Below the pieces are notes generated by a model. That model searched no databases. It was not told the DNA's origin and worked only from the letters and a program-made list of their open reading frames with translations. Made by a program: the position numbers and the translations under genes. Below, one piece after another: positions 25,497-34,606 of a DNA stretch of 64,000 nucleotides (the stretch's first letter is position 1; each line of letters starts with the position of its first letter). Origin of the DNA: Evansella vedderi (GTDB taxonomy: Bacteria > Bacillota > Bacilli > Bacillales > Salisediminibacteriaceae). The DNA lies in NCBI RefSeq assembly GCF_030813435.1, contig NZ_JAUSUG010000010.1, positions 1-64,000 of the forward strand, given 5' to 3'.

Positions 25497-27704
25497 ATGA
25501 AAAAAAGTGTTGTTATTGCAGAGAAACCTTCCGTCGCCCGTGATATTGCACGAGTTTTAAATTGTCATAAAAAAGGCAATGGATTTTTGGAAGGGGATAA
25601 ATATATCGTTACATGGGCATTAGGTCATCTAGTGACACTTGCTGATCCTGAAGCCTATGACGAAAAATACAAAGCATGGAAAATAGAAGATTTACCAATG
25701 CTGCCTAACCACCTAAAGCTAGTTGTTATAAAAAAAACGAGCAAACAGTTTCATGCAGTTAAGGGGCAGTTGAACCGTCCGGATGCAGGAGAAATTATCA
25801 TTGCAACGGATGCTGCCCGCGAAGGAGAGCTTGTTGCACGATGGATTATTGAAAAGACGAGGGTAAATAAACCAATTAAACGCCTTTGGATTTCTTCTGT
25901 AACTGATAAGGCTATAAAGGAAGGCTTCCAAAAGCTGAAAAATGGGAAGGAATACGAAAACCTTTACCACTCTGCTGTGGCACGTTCGGAGGCAGACTGG
26001 TATATTGGCCTTAATGCAACTAGAGCGTTAACGTGTAAATTCAATGCCCAGTTATCTTGTGGTCGTGTACAAACACCTACCGTTGCGATCATTGCTAAAA
26101 GGGAAGATGAAATCCGAAATTTCAAACCAAAAACCTTCTATGGTCTTAAGGCTCAAACGAATAATGGACTAACCTTAACATGGCAAGACAATCAGACGAA
26201 TGATAATAGAACTTTTTCCAAAGAAAAGGCTGATCAGCTTTTAGAAAAAACCAATAAGAAACAAGCATCTATAGTTGATATTGATAAAAAGCAAAAGAAA
26301 AGCTTTGCACCGCAACTTTACGATTTAACAGAGCTGCAAAGGGATGCAAATAAAGCATTTGGGTATTCAGCAAAGGAAACCTTGTCCATCCTCCAGAAAC
26401 TTTATGAGCAGCATAAGGTATTAACCTATCCACGAACCGATTCAAGATATATTTCTAGTGATATCGTTGATACGTTAAAGGATCGTATCAAAGCTTGTGG
26501 AAATGGGTCTTCCTCCTATACAAAATTAGCAAACAAGCTTTTACAAAAGCCCATTAAGGGAAACAAATCCTTTGTGGATAATAATAAAGTTTCCGATCAT
26601 CATGCCATTATTCCTACGGAGGAAACACCTATTATTGCCAATTTCTCTGATAAGGAAAGAAAGATTTACGATTTCGTTGTAAAGCGTTTTTTAGCCGTTC
26701 TTTATCCTCCTTTTGAATATGAACAAACGACGGTAAAGGCGGATATTGCCGGTGAATCATTTATTGCAAAAGGAAAAACGGTGATTTCATCAGGTTGGAA
26801 GGAAGTATATGAAAATCGGTTTGAGGAGGAAGGTAGCCAAGATGAAATGAAGGAACAGCTACTTCCTCTTATAGAAAAGGGAGACATCCTTTCTATTACA
26901 TCTGTGACCCAAACAAAGGGAGAAACGAAACCTCCGGCAAGGTTTAACGAAGCTACTTTATTGTCTGCTATGGAAAACCCTTCAAAATTTATGAGTGGTG
27001 ATGGAACTACGAAGGATTTAGCAAAAACACTAGCAAAAACCGGTGGACTTGGCACCGTTGCCACGAGAGCAGATATTATCGAAAAACTGTTTAATACGTT
27101 CCTTATTGAAATGAAGGGAAAAGATATATACCTCACTTCAAAAGGAAAACAGCTTCTTGATTTAGTTCCAGAGGATTTAAAATTACCTGCACTGACAGCG
27201 GAATGGGAACAAAAGCTAGAGTCTATTGCAAAGGGAAATCTACCAAAAAACAAATTTATCAATGATATGAAAGCCTATGCCAAAACGGTTGTCAATGAAA
27301 TTAAAAATAGTAATAAAAAATATAAACACAACAACCTTACAGGTACGAAATGTCCTGAGTGCGGAAATAACATGCTTGAAGTAAAATCAAAGAAAGGTAA
27401 AATGCACGTTTGCCAGGACCGTGAATGTGGTCATCGGAAGAATATCTCCAAAGTAACCAATGCTCGTTGCCCGCAGTGTAAGAAAAAGTTAGAGCTTAGA
27501 GGTCAAGGTGAAGGTCAAGTGTTTGTTTGTAAATGTGGTCATAAAGAAAAGCTTTCTACATTTAATGAGCGAAAACAAAAAGAAAAAAATACAAAGCTCT
27601 CCAAACGAGAAGTTGCCAAGTATTTGAATAAACAAAACAAACAAGACGACGAACCATTTAATCCTGCCTTGGCGGATGCATTAGCTAAATTAAATCTAAA
27701 ATAA
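25497..27704 (+). CDS. topB: DNA topoisomerase III
   Basis: A 735-residue type IA topoisomerase (B. subtilis TopB is 727). It opens with the Toprim domain (VVIAEKPSVARDIA with Glu9; ATDAAREGEL with Asp105). The catalytic Tyr311 lies in LTYPRTDSRY. The C-terminal ~100 residues carry zinc-ribbon cysteines (TKCPECGNNM, HVCQDRECG, ARCPQCKKK, VCKCGHK). It relaxes negative supercoils and decatenates DNA during replication and recombination. AGGGATG lies before the ATG. It is a single gene with a terminator shared with the converging transporter. Confidence 0.95.
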   Translation: MKKSVVIAEKPSVARDIARVLNCHKKGNGFLEGDKYIVTWALGHLVTLADPEAYDEKYKAWKIEDLPMLPNHLKLVVIKKTSKQFHAVKGQLNRPDAGEIIIATDAAREGELVARWIIEKTRVNKPIKRLWISSVTDKAIKEGFQKLKNGKEYENLYHSAVARSEADWYIGLNATRALTCKFNAQLSCGRVQTPTVAIIAKREDEIRNFKPKTFYGLKAQTNNGLTLTWQDNQTNDNRTFSKEKADQLLEKTNKKQASIVDIDKKQKKSFAPQLYDLTELQRDANKAFGYSAKETLSILQKLYEQHKVLTYPRTDSRYISSDIVDTLKDRIKACGNGSSSYTKLANKLLQKPIKGNKSFVDNNKVSDHHAIIPTEETPIIANFSDKERKIYDFVVKRFLAVLYPPFEYEQTTVKADIAGESFIAKGKTVISSGWKEVYENRFEEEGSQDEMKEQLLPLIEKGDILSITSVTQTKGETKPPARFNEATLLSAMENPSKFMSGDGTTKDLAKTLAKTGGLGTVATRADIIEKLFNTFLIEMKGKDIYLTSKGKQLLDLVPEDLKLPALTAEWEQKLESIAKGNLPKNKFINDMKAYAKTVVNEIKNSNKKYKHNNLTGTKCPECGNNMLEVKSKKGKMHVCQDRECGHRKNISKVTNARCPQCKKKLELRGQGEGQVFVCKCGHKEKLSTFNERKQKEKNTKLSKREVAKYLNKQNKQDDEPFNPALADALAKLNLK

Positions 27705-27716
27705 TGTAAGAAAAGA

Positions 27717-27750
27717 AAAGCACGGGACAACATATTCCCGTGCTTTTTAT
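27717..27750. terminator. Bidirectional intrinsic terminator
   Basis: AAAGCACGGGA (27717-27727) pairs with TCCCGTGCTTT (27736-27746), with A-rich and T-rich flanks, between converging topB and the BCCT gene. Confidence 0.9.
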
Positions 27751-27766
27751 TATCCGTACTTCTATT

Positions 27767-29311
27767 TTATGTTGGATCAGGATTCTCTTGATACCTTCGT
27801 TTCCTAATTCTTATCTTCTCCCTTGAAGGATCTGTTACTGGCTTGATTTCTTCTCTAAATGACCTCAACATGGAAAAGCACATTAAGATAAGAACAAAGG
27901 TCAGTGGAAAGGCACTAACAATAATAGCTGTCTGCATTGCCTCTAAACCGCCAGATGCCATTAAAACAACTGCAGAAGCAGCTAAAATAAAACCCCAGCT
28001 AAACTTTACAATATTCGGTGGTTCTGTACTTCCGTTTGTTGTTTGCATTCCAAGAACAAAGGTAGCTGAATCAGCGGAAGTAATAAAGAATGTACTGATC
28101 AAGAAAATGGTGATAAAAGCAAGAATACCACTTAACGGAAGTTGTTCAAAAACATAAAACAAAGCTGTTTCAAGTGTTTGGCCAGATACGTCTAGTCCTA
28201 GATTATATTCAAAGAAAATTCCAGTTCCTCCGAATACACAGAACCATAACGTACAAACAACCGTTGGAATAACTAAAACAGCGACGACAAACTCACGCAC
28301 CGTTCTTCCTTTTGAAACCCTAGCTATGAAGGTTCCTACAAATGGGGCCCATGCAATCCACCATGCCCAATAAAAAATTGTCCACCCTTGAAGCCATGCG
28401 GCACTTTCCGGGTCAAAGGGTGCTAAACGGAGCCCCATTTGGGGTAAGTTTTGAATATAGCTACCAAAGGTTGTTGTAAACAAATCCATTAAGAAAATGG
28501 TAGGTCCTAAAATTAATACGGCAAAGAACAAAAGTAGAGCAAGAACTAAATTAGTATTACTTAAATATTTGATCCCTTTCTTTATTCCAGTGCCCGCACT
28601 AATAATAAACAATACCGTAACAATTGCTATGATCAAAAACTGGATTGAAAAGGTATTTGGTATCCCTGTCAAATAACTTAATCCACCATTTATTTGTGCT
28701 GCCCCTAAACCAAGGGAAGCACATACCCCAAAGATCGTTGCAAAAACTGCAACTATATCAATAATCTTACCTGTTTTTCCTTTTACTCGATCTCCAAGTA
28801 ATGGATACAGGGCTGCACTCATTAAACCAGGGTAACCTTTACGAAATTTAAAATAGGCAATTCCAAGGGCGATCGTGGCATAAATTGCCCAAGCGTGAAA
28901 CCCCCAATGAAGATAAGTATAACGCAAGCTCATAATAGCTGCTTCATCCGTACCTCCCCCGATAAATGGAGGACTTGCAAAATGGGATATAGGTTCCGAT
29001 ACACCAAAAAACAATAATCCAATCCCCATCCCGGCGCTAAATAGCATGGCAAACCAGGTGGGACGGTTAAATTCTGGTTTATCTTCATCCTTTCCCAGCT
29101 TAATTTTTCCGTATCTGCTAAATATTAAGAAGAGAGCAAATACCAAGAAAAAGGTTGCTGCCAATTGGTAAAACCATCCGAAATTTTCTAAAAAGAAACC
29201 AAGAATGGTATTCATAACATTACCTAAGTGTGTAGGAAACAGAGCCCCCCATAATACAAAGATAATGGAAAGAATGATAGATACCCAAAATACTGTAGTC
29301 ACTTTTTTCAT
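27767..29311 (-). CDS. opuD: BCCT-family betaine/choline transporter (OpuD-like)
   Basis: A 514-residue transporter with 12 hydrophobic segments. The BCCT signature is clear: FYWAWWIAWAPFVGTFIARV in segment 8, plus GMGIGLLFFGVSEPI and LHWGFHAWAIYA. It is close in size to B. subtilis OpuD (512). It probably imports glycine betaine with sodium for osmoprotection, which suits a salt-exposed organism. AAGGAGGGGG lies before the ATG. The C-terminal tail is rich in Arg and Lys, as in osmosensing BCCT carriers. Confidence 0.9.
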   Translation of the reverse strand: MKKVTTVFWVSIILSIIFVLWGALFPTHLGNVMNTILGFFLENFGWFYQLAATFFLVFALFLIFSRYGKIKLGKDEDKPEFNRPTWFAMLFSAGMGIGLLFFGVSEPISHFASPPFIGGGTDEAAIMSLRYTYLHWGFHAWAIYATIALGIAYFKFRKGYPGLMSAALYPLLGDRVKGKTGKIIDIVAVFATIFGVCASLGLGAAQINGGLSYLTGIPNTFSIQFLIIAIVTVLFIISAGTGIKKGIKYLSNTNLVLALLLFFAVLILGPTIFLMDLFTTTFGSYIQNLPQMGLRLAPFDPESAAWLQGWTIFYWAWWIAWAPFVGTFIARVSKGRTVREFVVAVLVIPTVVCTLWFCVFGGTGIFFEYNLGLDVSGQTLETALFYVFEQLPLSGILAFITIFLISTFFITSADSATFVLGMQTTNGSTEPPNIVKFSWGFILAASAVVLMASGGLEAMQTAIIVSAFPLTFVLILMCFSMLRSFREEIKPVTDPSREKIRIRKRRYQENPDPT

Positions 29312-29434
29312 AAAAAAGAACCCCCTCCTTTGGAAATATCTTTTGTTTTTCCAAAAGTATTTATGTGAGGGAATACTTTCTTAATGTTGGAAATTGTATG
29401 CATGTAGTCTAGTTACACATACAGCATGCTATAC

Positions 29435-31039
29435 CTACCCTTCTATATCACGTTTATTGTAACCGATAGCACCAATAACGATCATTGTTGCTGCAATCAA
29501 TGTTAATAATGTTAAATTAGTAATATTCATTTCTTCCACTGGTAATTGAGGTATATAGCCAAATGGTGTTAGGTTAGAAAGCCATAGTGGGAACTGGAGT
29601 AGTCCACCTAGATAAACCACAAAGTAAGAGAATACCAAATATAACCAAATAATCACTGTGAAGTTTGGGGCAACTCCAACTAATAGAACAGCAATCCCAG
29701 TCATCATCCATACGGCAGGTAGATACACCAATGCTGCACCATATATTGTACTGAAGGCTATTGGCTCATCCATTACTGGTACAGAGGCAGCCCATAAACC
29801 AATTGCAGCCAACGATAACATAACAAACCCTGTTATGAATGCGATAATTAAGTAGCTTCCAATTAATTTTGTACGGGACACTGCGTGACTTAATAAAAGT
29901 TCAGTGCGATTCTTTTTCTCCTCCCCTTTGAGCTTTAGGAATGCCATTAACACAGGGACTGTCCCTAACATGGACATGATTGCCATTAACATCGTAATAA
30001 ATTGCTCCGTAAGAGAAAAACCTTCCATAGGGGTTAACATCTGTTCCATAATTTCTATATCAGAAAAAAATGCATCTAAATCACCAAATACGGAACCGTA
30101 AGAAGCACCTAATATAAACATACCAACTGCCCAAGATAGTAATGCTGTCCGTTGGATCCTATAGGATAAACCTAGGGGGCTTTGGAGCATAGGTGACGCA
30201 TGCTTTCGACCAGGTTTCGACGGTAGAAAGCCAGCTCCTAAATCACGAATAGCACTTAAATAAAGAGACGCTACAATAAGAACGATCGAAATGACTAACA
30301 TAAAGGTGATTGGCCACCAATAATTATTTACGTACACTTCTGACCTTAACACCCAGCCAAGTGGCGAAAACCAAGTTAGAGTTTCATTTGTCACGTCTCC
30401 AATGGCCCGGATAAGGTACGCTAAAATAAGGCCTCCCATCGTTAAACCAATAGTCCCACGGGAACTTTCCGAAAGCTGTGCAAAGAGAGCTGTTAAAGCT
30501 GCAAAAAAGATGCCTGTTGCACCTAAAGCTGAACCATATAGTAAGGAACCTTCCCAATCCATACTTTCAATACCAAGAGAATATAGTCCGACTCCAGTAA
30601 AAATAGCTAAAACCACATTCGTAGAAATCAGAACGATTAATGTGGCACTTAAGCTCGATAACCTTCCAGCAGGAAGAGAACGAATCATTTCAATGCGCCC
30701 GTCCTCCTCATCTGTTCGTGTATGTCGAGTAACTAGTAATATACTCATAATGGCTACTGCAATAGCAGTAAAGAGCAGCATTTGGTGGGCCATCATCGCC
30801 CCATAAGTGTAGTTATCTAGACCATATCCCTGACCAACCATCGCTGTCATTGCTGGGTTAAGCATCGTTTCCGCAATCGCTTGAAGCTCTGTCTCCGAAG
30901 CATACAAGTTAGTAAATGCCTCTGCCACGACAAGGGTAATTGCAACAATAGATATTAGCCATATGGGAATTCGAATCCGGTCTCGTCGGAGGATAAAACG
31001 GGCTAAGCTTCCCGTTTTCATAAAATATTGTTCAAACAT
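29435..31039 (-). CDS. ABC-2 type exporter permease
   Basis: A 534-residue membrane protein with about 12 hydrophobic segments arranged as two homologous halves. It resembles the large permeases of drug/antibiotic ABC exporters (FILRRDRIRIPIWLISI at the start; RTDEEDGRIEMIRSLPAGRL in the first cytosolic loop; ELLLSHAVSRTKLI in the second). Its ATG shares one base with the TAA of the ATPase gene, so the two are co-translated. It probably exports a hydrophobic toxic compound under control of the TetR gene upstream. Confidence 0.85.
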   Translation of the reverse strand: MFEQYFMKTGSLARFILRRDRIRIPIWLISIVAITLVVAEAFTNLYASETELQAIAETMLNPAMTAMVGQGYGLDNYTYGAMMAHQMLLFTAIAVAIMSILLVTRHTRTDEEDGRIEMIRSLPAGRLSSLSATLIVLISTNVVLAIFTGVGLYSLGIESMDWEGSLLYGSALGATGIFFAALTALFAQLSESSRGTIGLTMGGLILAYLIRAIGDVTNETLTWFSPLGWVLRSEVYVNNYWWPITFMLVISIVLIVASLYLSAIRDLGAGFLPSKPGRKHASPMLQSPLGLSYRIQRTALLSWAVGMFILGASYGSVFGDLDAFFSDIEIMEQMLTPMEGFSLTEQFITMLMAIMSMLGTVPVLMAFLKLKGEEKKNRTELLLSHAVSRTKLIGSYLIIAFITGFVMLSLAAIGLWAASVPVMDEPIAFSTIYGAALVYLPAVWMMTGIAVLLVGVAPNFTVIIWLYLVFSYFVVYLGGLLQFPLWLSNLTPFGYIPQLPVEEMNITNLTLLTLIAATMIVIGAIGYNKRDIEG

Positions 31040-31965
31040 TAAGGTCTACCTCCCGCTCCCGAGTTTGCAGATTTACTAGTACCTTCATAATGACGCATAA
31101 ATAAATCCTCGAGGGTTGGCGGTGCACTCTCAAGTTTCGTTACCCCAAATTGACTAATGTACTGTATTATATTATCCAAATGCTCTGAATCCACTTGAAA
31201 GGAAAAGGCTTCCCCTTCCTTCACTAACTCATGTACACCCTGTAATGATGCCAATGAATCCATAGGCCGTATCGTTTCTACATATAGGTTTGTACGTGTA
31301 AGATGCCGTAGCTCCCCTAACGACCCCGATTCGATCATTTTTCCTTCTCTAATAATTCCCACTCTATCACACAATCTTTCCACTTCAGATAAAACGTGAC
31401 TAGAAAGGAGTACACTTTTCCCTGTATTCTTCGCCTCTTGAACACACTCTTGGAAAATACGCTCCATTAATGGATCAAGTCCAGAGGTAGGTTCATCCAA
31501 AATATAAAGATCAGCTTCTGAAGCAAAGGCCGCAACTAATGCTACCTTTTGTCGGTTCCCTTTAGAATAGGTCCGACATTTTTTTGTTGGATCTAAGTCA
31601 AAACGTTGAATTAGTTCTTCACGTTTGCTTTTATTGTTACCACCTCTAAGTTTTATAAATAGATCTATAACTTCCCCTCCTGTAAGGTTTGGCCATAAAT
31701 TTACATCTCCTGGAACATAAGCAATTCGTTTATGAATATCAACGGCATCCTTCCAAGCATCCTTGCCAAAAATTTTTGCTTCCCCAGAATCCGCTTTTAA
31801 GATTCCAAGAAGGACTCGAATTGTAGTAGACTTCCCCGCTCCATTTGGACCAATAAACCCAAATACCTCTCCTTTGTTTACTTCAATGTTTACCCCATTA
31901 AGTGCCGTAAACCTTCCAAATCTTTTCACGAGATTGCTTGCTTGTAAAATACTCAACCTCCCCAT
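31039..31965 (-). CDS. ABC exporter ATPase
   Basis: A 308-residue drug-export type ATPase with Walker A GPNGAGKST, signature YSKGNRQKV (a variant of LSGGQ, usual in this export group), Walker B LYILDEPTSGLDPL and H-loop SSHVLSE. A C-terminal ~80-residue extension (residues 225-308) is typical of the CcmA/DrrA class. It follows the TetR gene by 8 bases and overlaps the permease start. The three genes form a repressor-exporter operon. Confidence 0.9.
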   Translation of the reverse strand: MGRLSILQASNLVKRFGRFTALNGVNIEVNKGEVFGFIGPNGAGKSTTIRVLLGILKADSGEAKIFGKDAWKDAVDIHKRIAYVPGDVNLWPNLTGGEVIDLFIKLRGGNNKSKREELIQRFDLDPTKKCRTYSKGNRQKVALVAAFASEADLYILDEPTSGLDPLMERIFQECVQEAKNTGKSVLLSSHVLSEVERLCDRVGIIREGKMIESGSLGELRHLTRTNLYVETIRPMDSLASLQGVHELVKEGEAFSFQVDSEHLDNIIQYISQFGVTKLESAPPTLEDLFMRHYEGTSKSANSGAGGRP

Positions 31966-31973
31966 CCCCTCTC

Positions 31974-32597
31974 CTACTTGTAAAAGATTTTCTTTAAATC
32001 ATCAAGATATTCATAAAATTCATCCCAATAAGGAGTTGCATCAAAAGTGGATAAGTTTACCCCCTGTAAACGCTGAAGCAATTCCTTCTCGTATCCTTCC
32101 ATGGACCAACGGATAAACTTAAAAATTTTTTCCCCTTCCACATCTTCTCTAAATAATGATGTGTCAATGTTGTTGTATATTTTCGAATAGCCTAACGTTC
32201 TAAGTTCTTTATATTGCTTCTCTATTTTCTCTGGAAGGTCTATATTTTGATTCACTACAAAGGAACCCAAAAAGGTAAACACACCTGGATTTTTAACATT
32301 TGCTTTTAATTTGGCCTGCCCCGCCTGTTTATACCTCTCGATAAAATCTCGTTCATTTTCATCAATTTTAGATAAATACTCACTAATAATAAACTTCATA
32401 CAATAGTCAAACAAATAGTGGTAAAGCTCTTTCTTACTCTTAAAATAGTAAAAAAGCATACCTTTCCCAATCCCAGCTTCCTTTACAATACGATTCGTGG
32501 AAGCTTTCTCGTACCCATGCTTTGCAAATTCCATAAGTGCTGCATCTACAATCCGCTTTTGCTTAGCAAAATCTAGATTTAAAAACGTCTCAGAAAT
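31974..32597 (-). CDS. TetR-family repressor, apparently starting at ATT
   Basis: A TetR regulator. The first ATG (32534) would give 186 residues but cuts off helix 1 of the DNA-binding domain. The open frame continues upstream through ISETFLNLDFAKQKRIVDAA, which matches the usual start MSETFLNLD of close relatives as I recall them, with ATT in place of ATG at 32597. AGGAG lies 9 bases before this ATT and no ATG, GTG or TTG exists in the extension. With ATT the protein has 207 residues: the HTH is at ~25-60 (STNRIVKEAGIGKGMLFYYF), followed by a ligand-binding region. It heads the exporter operon. A disabled start codon or sequencing error is the alternative. Confidence 0.75.
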   Translation of the reverse strand: MSETFLNLDFAKQKRIVDAALMEFAKHGYEKASTNRIVKEAGIGKGMLFYYFKSKKELYHYLFDYCMKFIISEYLSKIDENERDFIERYKQAGQAKLKANVKNPGVFTFLGSFVVNQNIDLPEKIEKQYKELRTLGYSKIYNNIDTSLFREDVEGEKIFKFIRWSMEGYEKELLQRLQGVNLSTFDATPYWDEFYEYLDDLKKIFYK

Positions 32598-32632
32598 AGT
32601 TTCTCACTCCTCCCCACCACATTTAGACCAAA

Positions 32633-32674
32633 GTGGTCGATTTGAATATATCACAATTCGACCACCTCGATCAA
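32633..32674 (-). promoter_or_regulatory. Promoter and putative TetR operator of the exporter operon
   Basis: On the minus strand TTGATC (32674-32669) and TATATT (32650-32645) are spaced by 18 bases as -35 and -10. Inverted 8-base arms GTGGTCGA (32633-32640) and TCGACCAC (32658-32665) flank the -10 box. A repressor bound here would block RNA polymerase, so autorepression is likely. Confidence 0.6.
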
Positions 32675-32914
32675 TCAAATTTTTCCAATTATTTCAGGTT
32701 GAACAATTTGATATTTTTCAATGTAATTTCTCCTTCTGTTAAACTATTCTGTTTTTATTCCAGGAATATATTACCGATACCTTGTACCTAATTATGGTTA
32801 TATTTCCGTAACTTTCTAGATATAAGGATTCATTTTACAAAAAATGATGATATTTGTCGCTAAAATAAAAGGATTTCATCGAATTTTATGGAATAAAAGT
32901 ATAGTTTTTGGCAA

Positions 32915-33265
32915 GTGTCTAGGTAGACCTCCATGCAAGTGAAAATTTGCTCCATGGAGAATGAATATTTAAGTCTGCATTGGAATGAGCGAAGGTCCGC
33001 GAGACTCCTGTGGGAGAATGGCCTAGCCGAGACCCCACAGCGACGTAGTCGCGAGGAGGCTTGGCAGGTCACCCACGGAAAGGGAGCGGACCGTAGCGAA
33101 TGAACAACCAGATTTGTATTTTCAGGGTAGACCTCCATACAAGTGAAATTTTGCACCATGTAGTATGAAAAGTGCTGGCAATGGCTCCGCTAGCCGCGCG
33201 GTACCTATGAGAAAACCGATCATAGCTACCTTTGAAAGTGTGCGGCAGTTTCGCTCATTGCTTCG
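32915..33265. repeat. Composite intergenic repeat, second copy of 230-640
   Basis: It contains GTAGACCTCCATGCAAGTGA, CCATGGAGAATGAATAT, GCGAGACTCCTGTGGGA, GGAAAGGGAGCGGACCGTAG and CTAGCCGCGCGGTA, shared in order with 230-640. The central block GCGAGACTCCTG...CGAGACCCCACAG belongs to the MITE-like family common in Bacillaceae intergenic DNA. It fills most of the 32675-33350 gap, where no gene was found. Confidence 0.7.
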
Positions 33266-33350
33266 GTGGCACAAAAGATAAAGTGCGCTCTTTTGTGCCA
33301 CCTATTTTCAGGATAGACATGGTAAATGAAAAAGAAAGGGGGAAAAATAC

Positions 33351-34550
33351 GTGTCAAAGGATAAGAATATACAGCAAGAATTTTTACCTCGTTCAAAAAA
33401 ACATAAAAAGAGGAAACAACCCAAAAGATTATTCGCCATTCTCCTTGCAACCATTACTAGTTTCGTTATTGCAGCATCATCCCTTTCACTAGCTTTAGGC
33501 TATTGGAATGTCCCTGCATTGGAAACTAAATCTGTTGAAGTGTTAAAGGAATTAGAAGGGAATTACCTACCTTCAACGGAGCATTCCTTAAAAGATAAAC
33601 CTTTTCTCCATATAACAGAAAGTTCTCAAGATGAGAGTCTACAAACAACAGAAAATAGGAGCGATATTGTCGAAGAAGAAAATGAGGAACCAAAGGAAAA
33701 GGTAGAGAAATTTGAAAAAGAAAAGAATGAAGCAGGGAATGATTCAAGCACTCAAGAATCAACTCCGCAGGAAAACGTAGGTAGTACACCTGAACTGAAC
33801 CAGCCTAAATTTGTTGTTAATCACGAAGTACAACCAAAGGAGACGTTATTTAGTATTACGATGCAATATTTTTCTACCAGCCACTACCAAGAACGGATAG
33901 CAAAGTTTAATGATATACATAATCCATCTACAGAAATTAAAGCTGGTACCATATTGAAAATACCAGATCCCGAATTAGTTACTATCCATAAGGTGAAGAG
34001 TGGAGAAACCCTTTTTAGCATAACAAGAACGTATTATAATACAACGGAGCATCTTATCTCCCTTGCTAATTATAATAATATTGTGGATCCAAAGAGAGAC
34101 GTAAAGCTTGGAATGGATTTGAAAATCCCCCATCCGACTATTCTTAAAAACGATGAAAAGGATACATATTCTGTTCATATAAATAAATCGAAGAATACAC
34201 TCACCGTGTATTTTAATTCAGAAGTGGTACGATCTTTTCCTGTGGCTACAGGAAAGGAGCAATCCGTAACTCCCGAGGGGATTTTCCAAATAGTAAATAA
34301 AGTAGAAGATCCTTGGTATAGCCCAAAGGATATACCAGGTGGTTCACCTGAGAATCCACTGGGAAGTCATTGGCTCGGACTGAATGTACCTGGGACTAAT
34401 CATTTTACTTATGGTATACACGGAACGAATGACCCATCCTCAATCGGAAAGCACGTAAGTTTAGGTTGTATTAGGATGCACAATTCAGATGTTTTATGGA
34501 TGTACGATACGATTCCATTACATACATCCGTTTATATTTTTAGCGAATAA
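33351..34550 (+). CDS. L,D-transpeptidase (YkuD) with two LysM domains, membrane anchored
   Basis: A 399-residue protein. A basic N-terminus and one hydrophobic helix (residues ~27-47) anchor it in the membrane. A Glu/Lys-rich linker (about 85-145) follows, then two LysM peptidoglycan-binding repeats (~158-205 and ~212-260, each with KETLFSI or GETLFSI), then a YkuD catalytic domain. Its signature has His357 (GIHGTND) and Cys373 (SLGCIRM). It should cross-link or modify peptidoglycan outside the cell, perhaps in the spore cortex or vegetative wall. GTG start with GGGGG 8 bases upstream. Single gene with its own terminator. Confidence 0.9.
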   Translation: MSKDKNIQQEFLPRSKKHKKRKQPKRLFAILLATITSFVIAASSLSLALGYWNVPALETKSVEVLKELEGNYLPSTEHSLKDKPFLHITESSQDESLQTTENRSDIVEEENEEPKEKVEKFEKEKNEAGNDSSTQESTPQENVGSTPELNQPKFVVNHEVQPKETLFSITMQYFSTSHYQERIAKFNDIHNPSTEIKAGTILKIPDPELVTIHKVKSGETLFSITRTYYNTTEHLISLANYNNIVDPKRDVKLGMDLKIPHPTILKNDEKDTYSVHINKSKNTLTVYFNSEVVRSFPVATGKEQSVTPEGIFQIVNKVEDPWYSPKDIPGGSPENPLGSHWLGLNVPGTNHFTYGIHGTNDPSSIGKHVSLGCIRMHNSDVLWMYDTIPLHTSVYIFSE

Positions 34551-34556
34551 AAAGAT

Positions 34557-34594
34557 GGATAGATAAGCAAACAATGAGCTTATCTATCCTTTTA
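34557..34594 (+). terminator. Intrinsic terminator of the L,D-transpeptidase gene
   Basis: GGATAGATAAGC (34557-34568) pairs with GCTTATCTATCC (34578-34589), followed by TTTT. It also lies at the 3' end of the converging protease gene. Confidence 0.88.
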
Positions 34595-34606
34595 ATATTT
34601 TAATAG

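Noticed and set aside
32860-33159. 99-codon minus-strand frame
   Set aside because: It falls wholly in the composite repeat and has no start signal.
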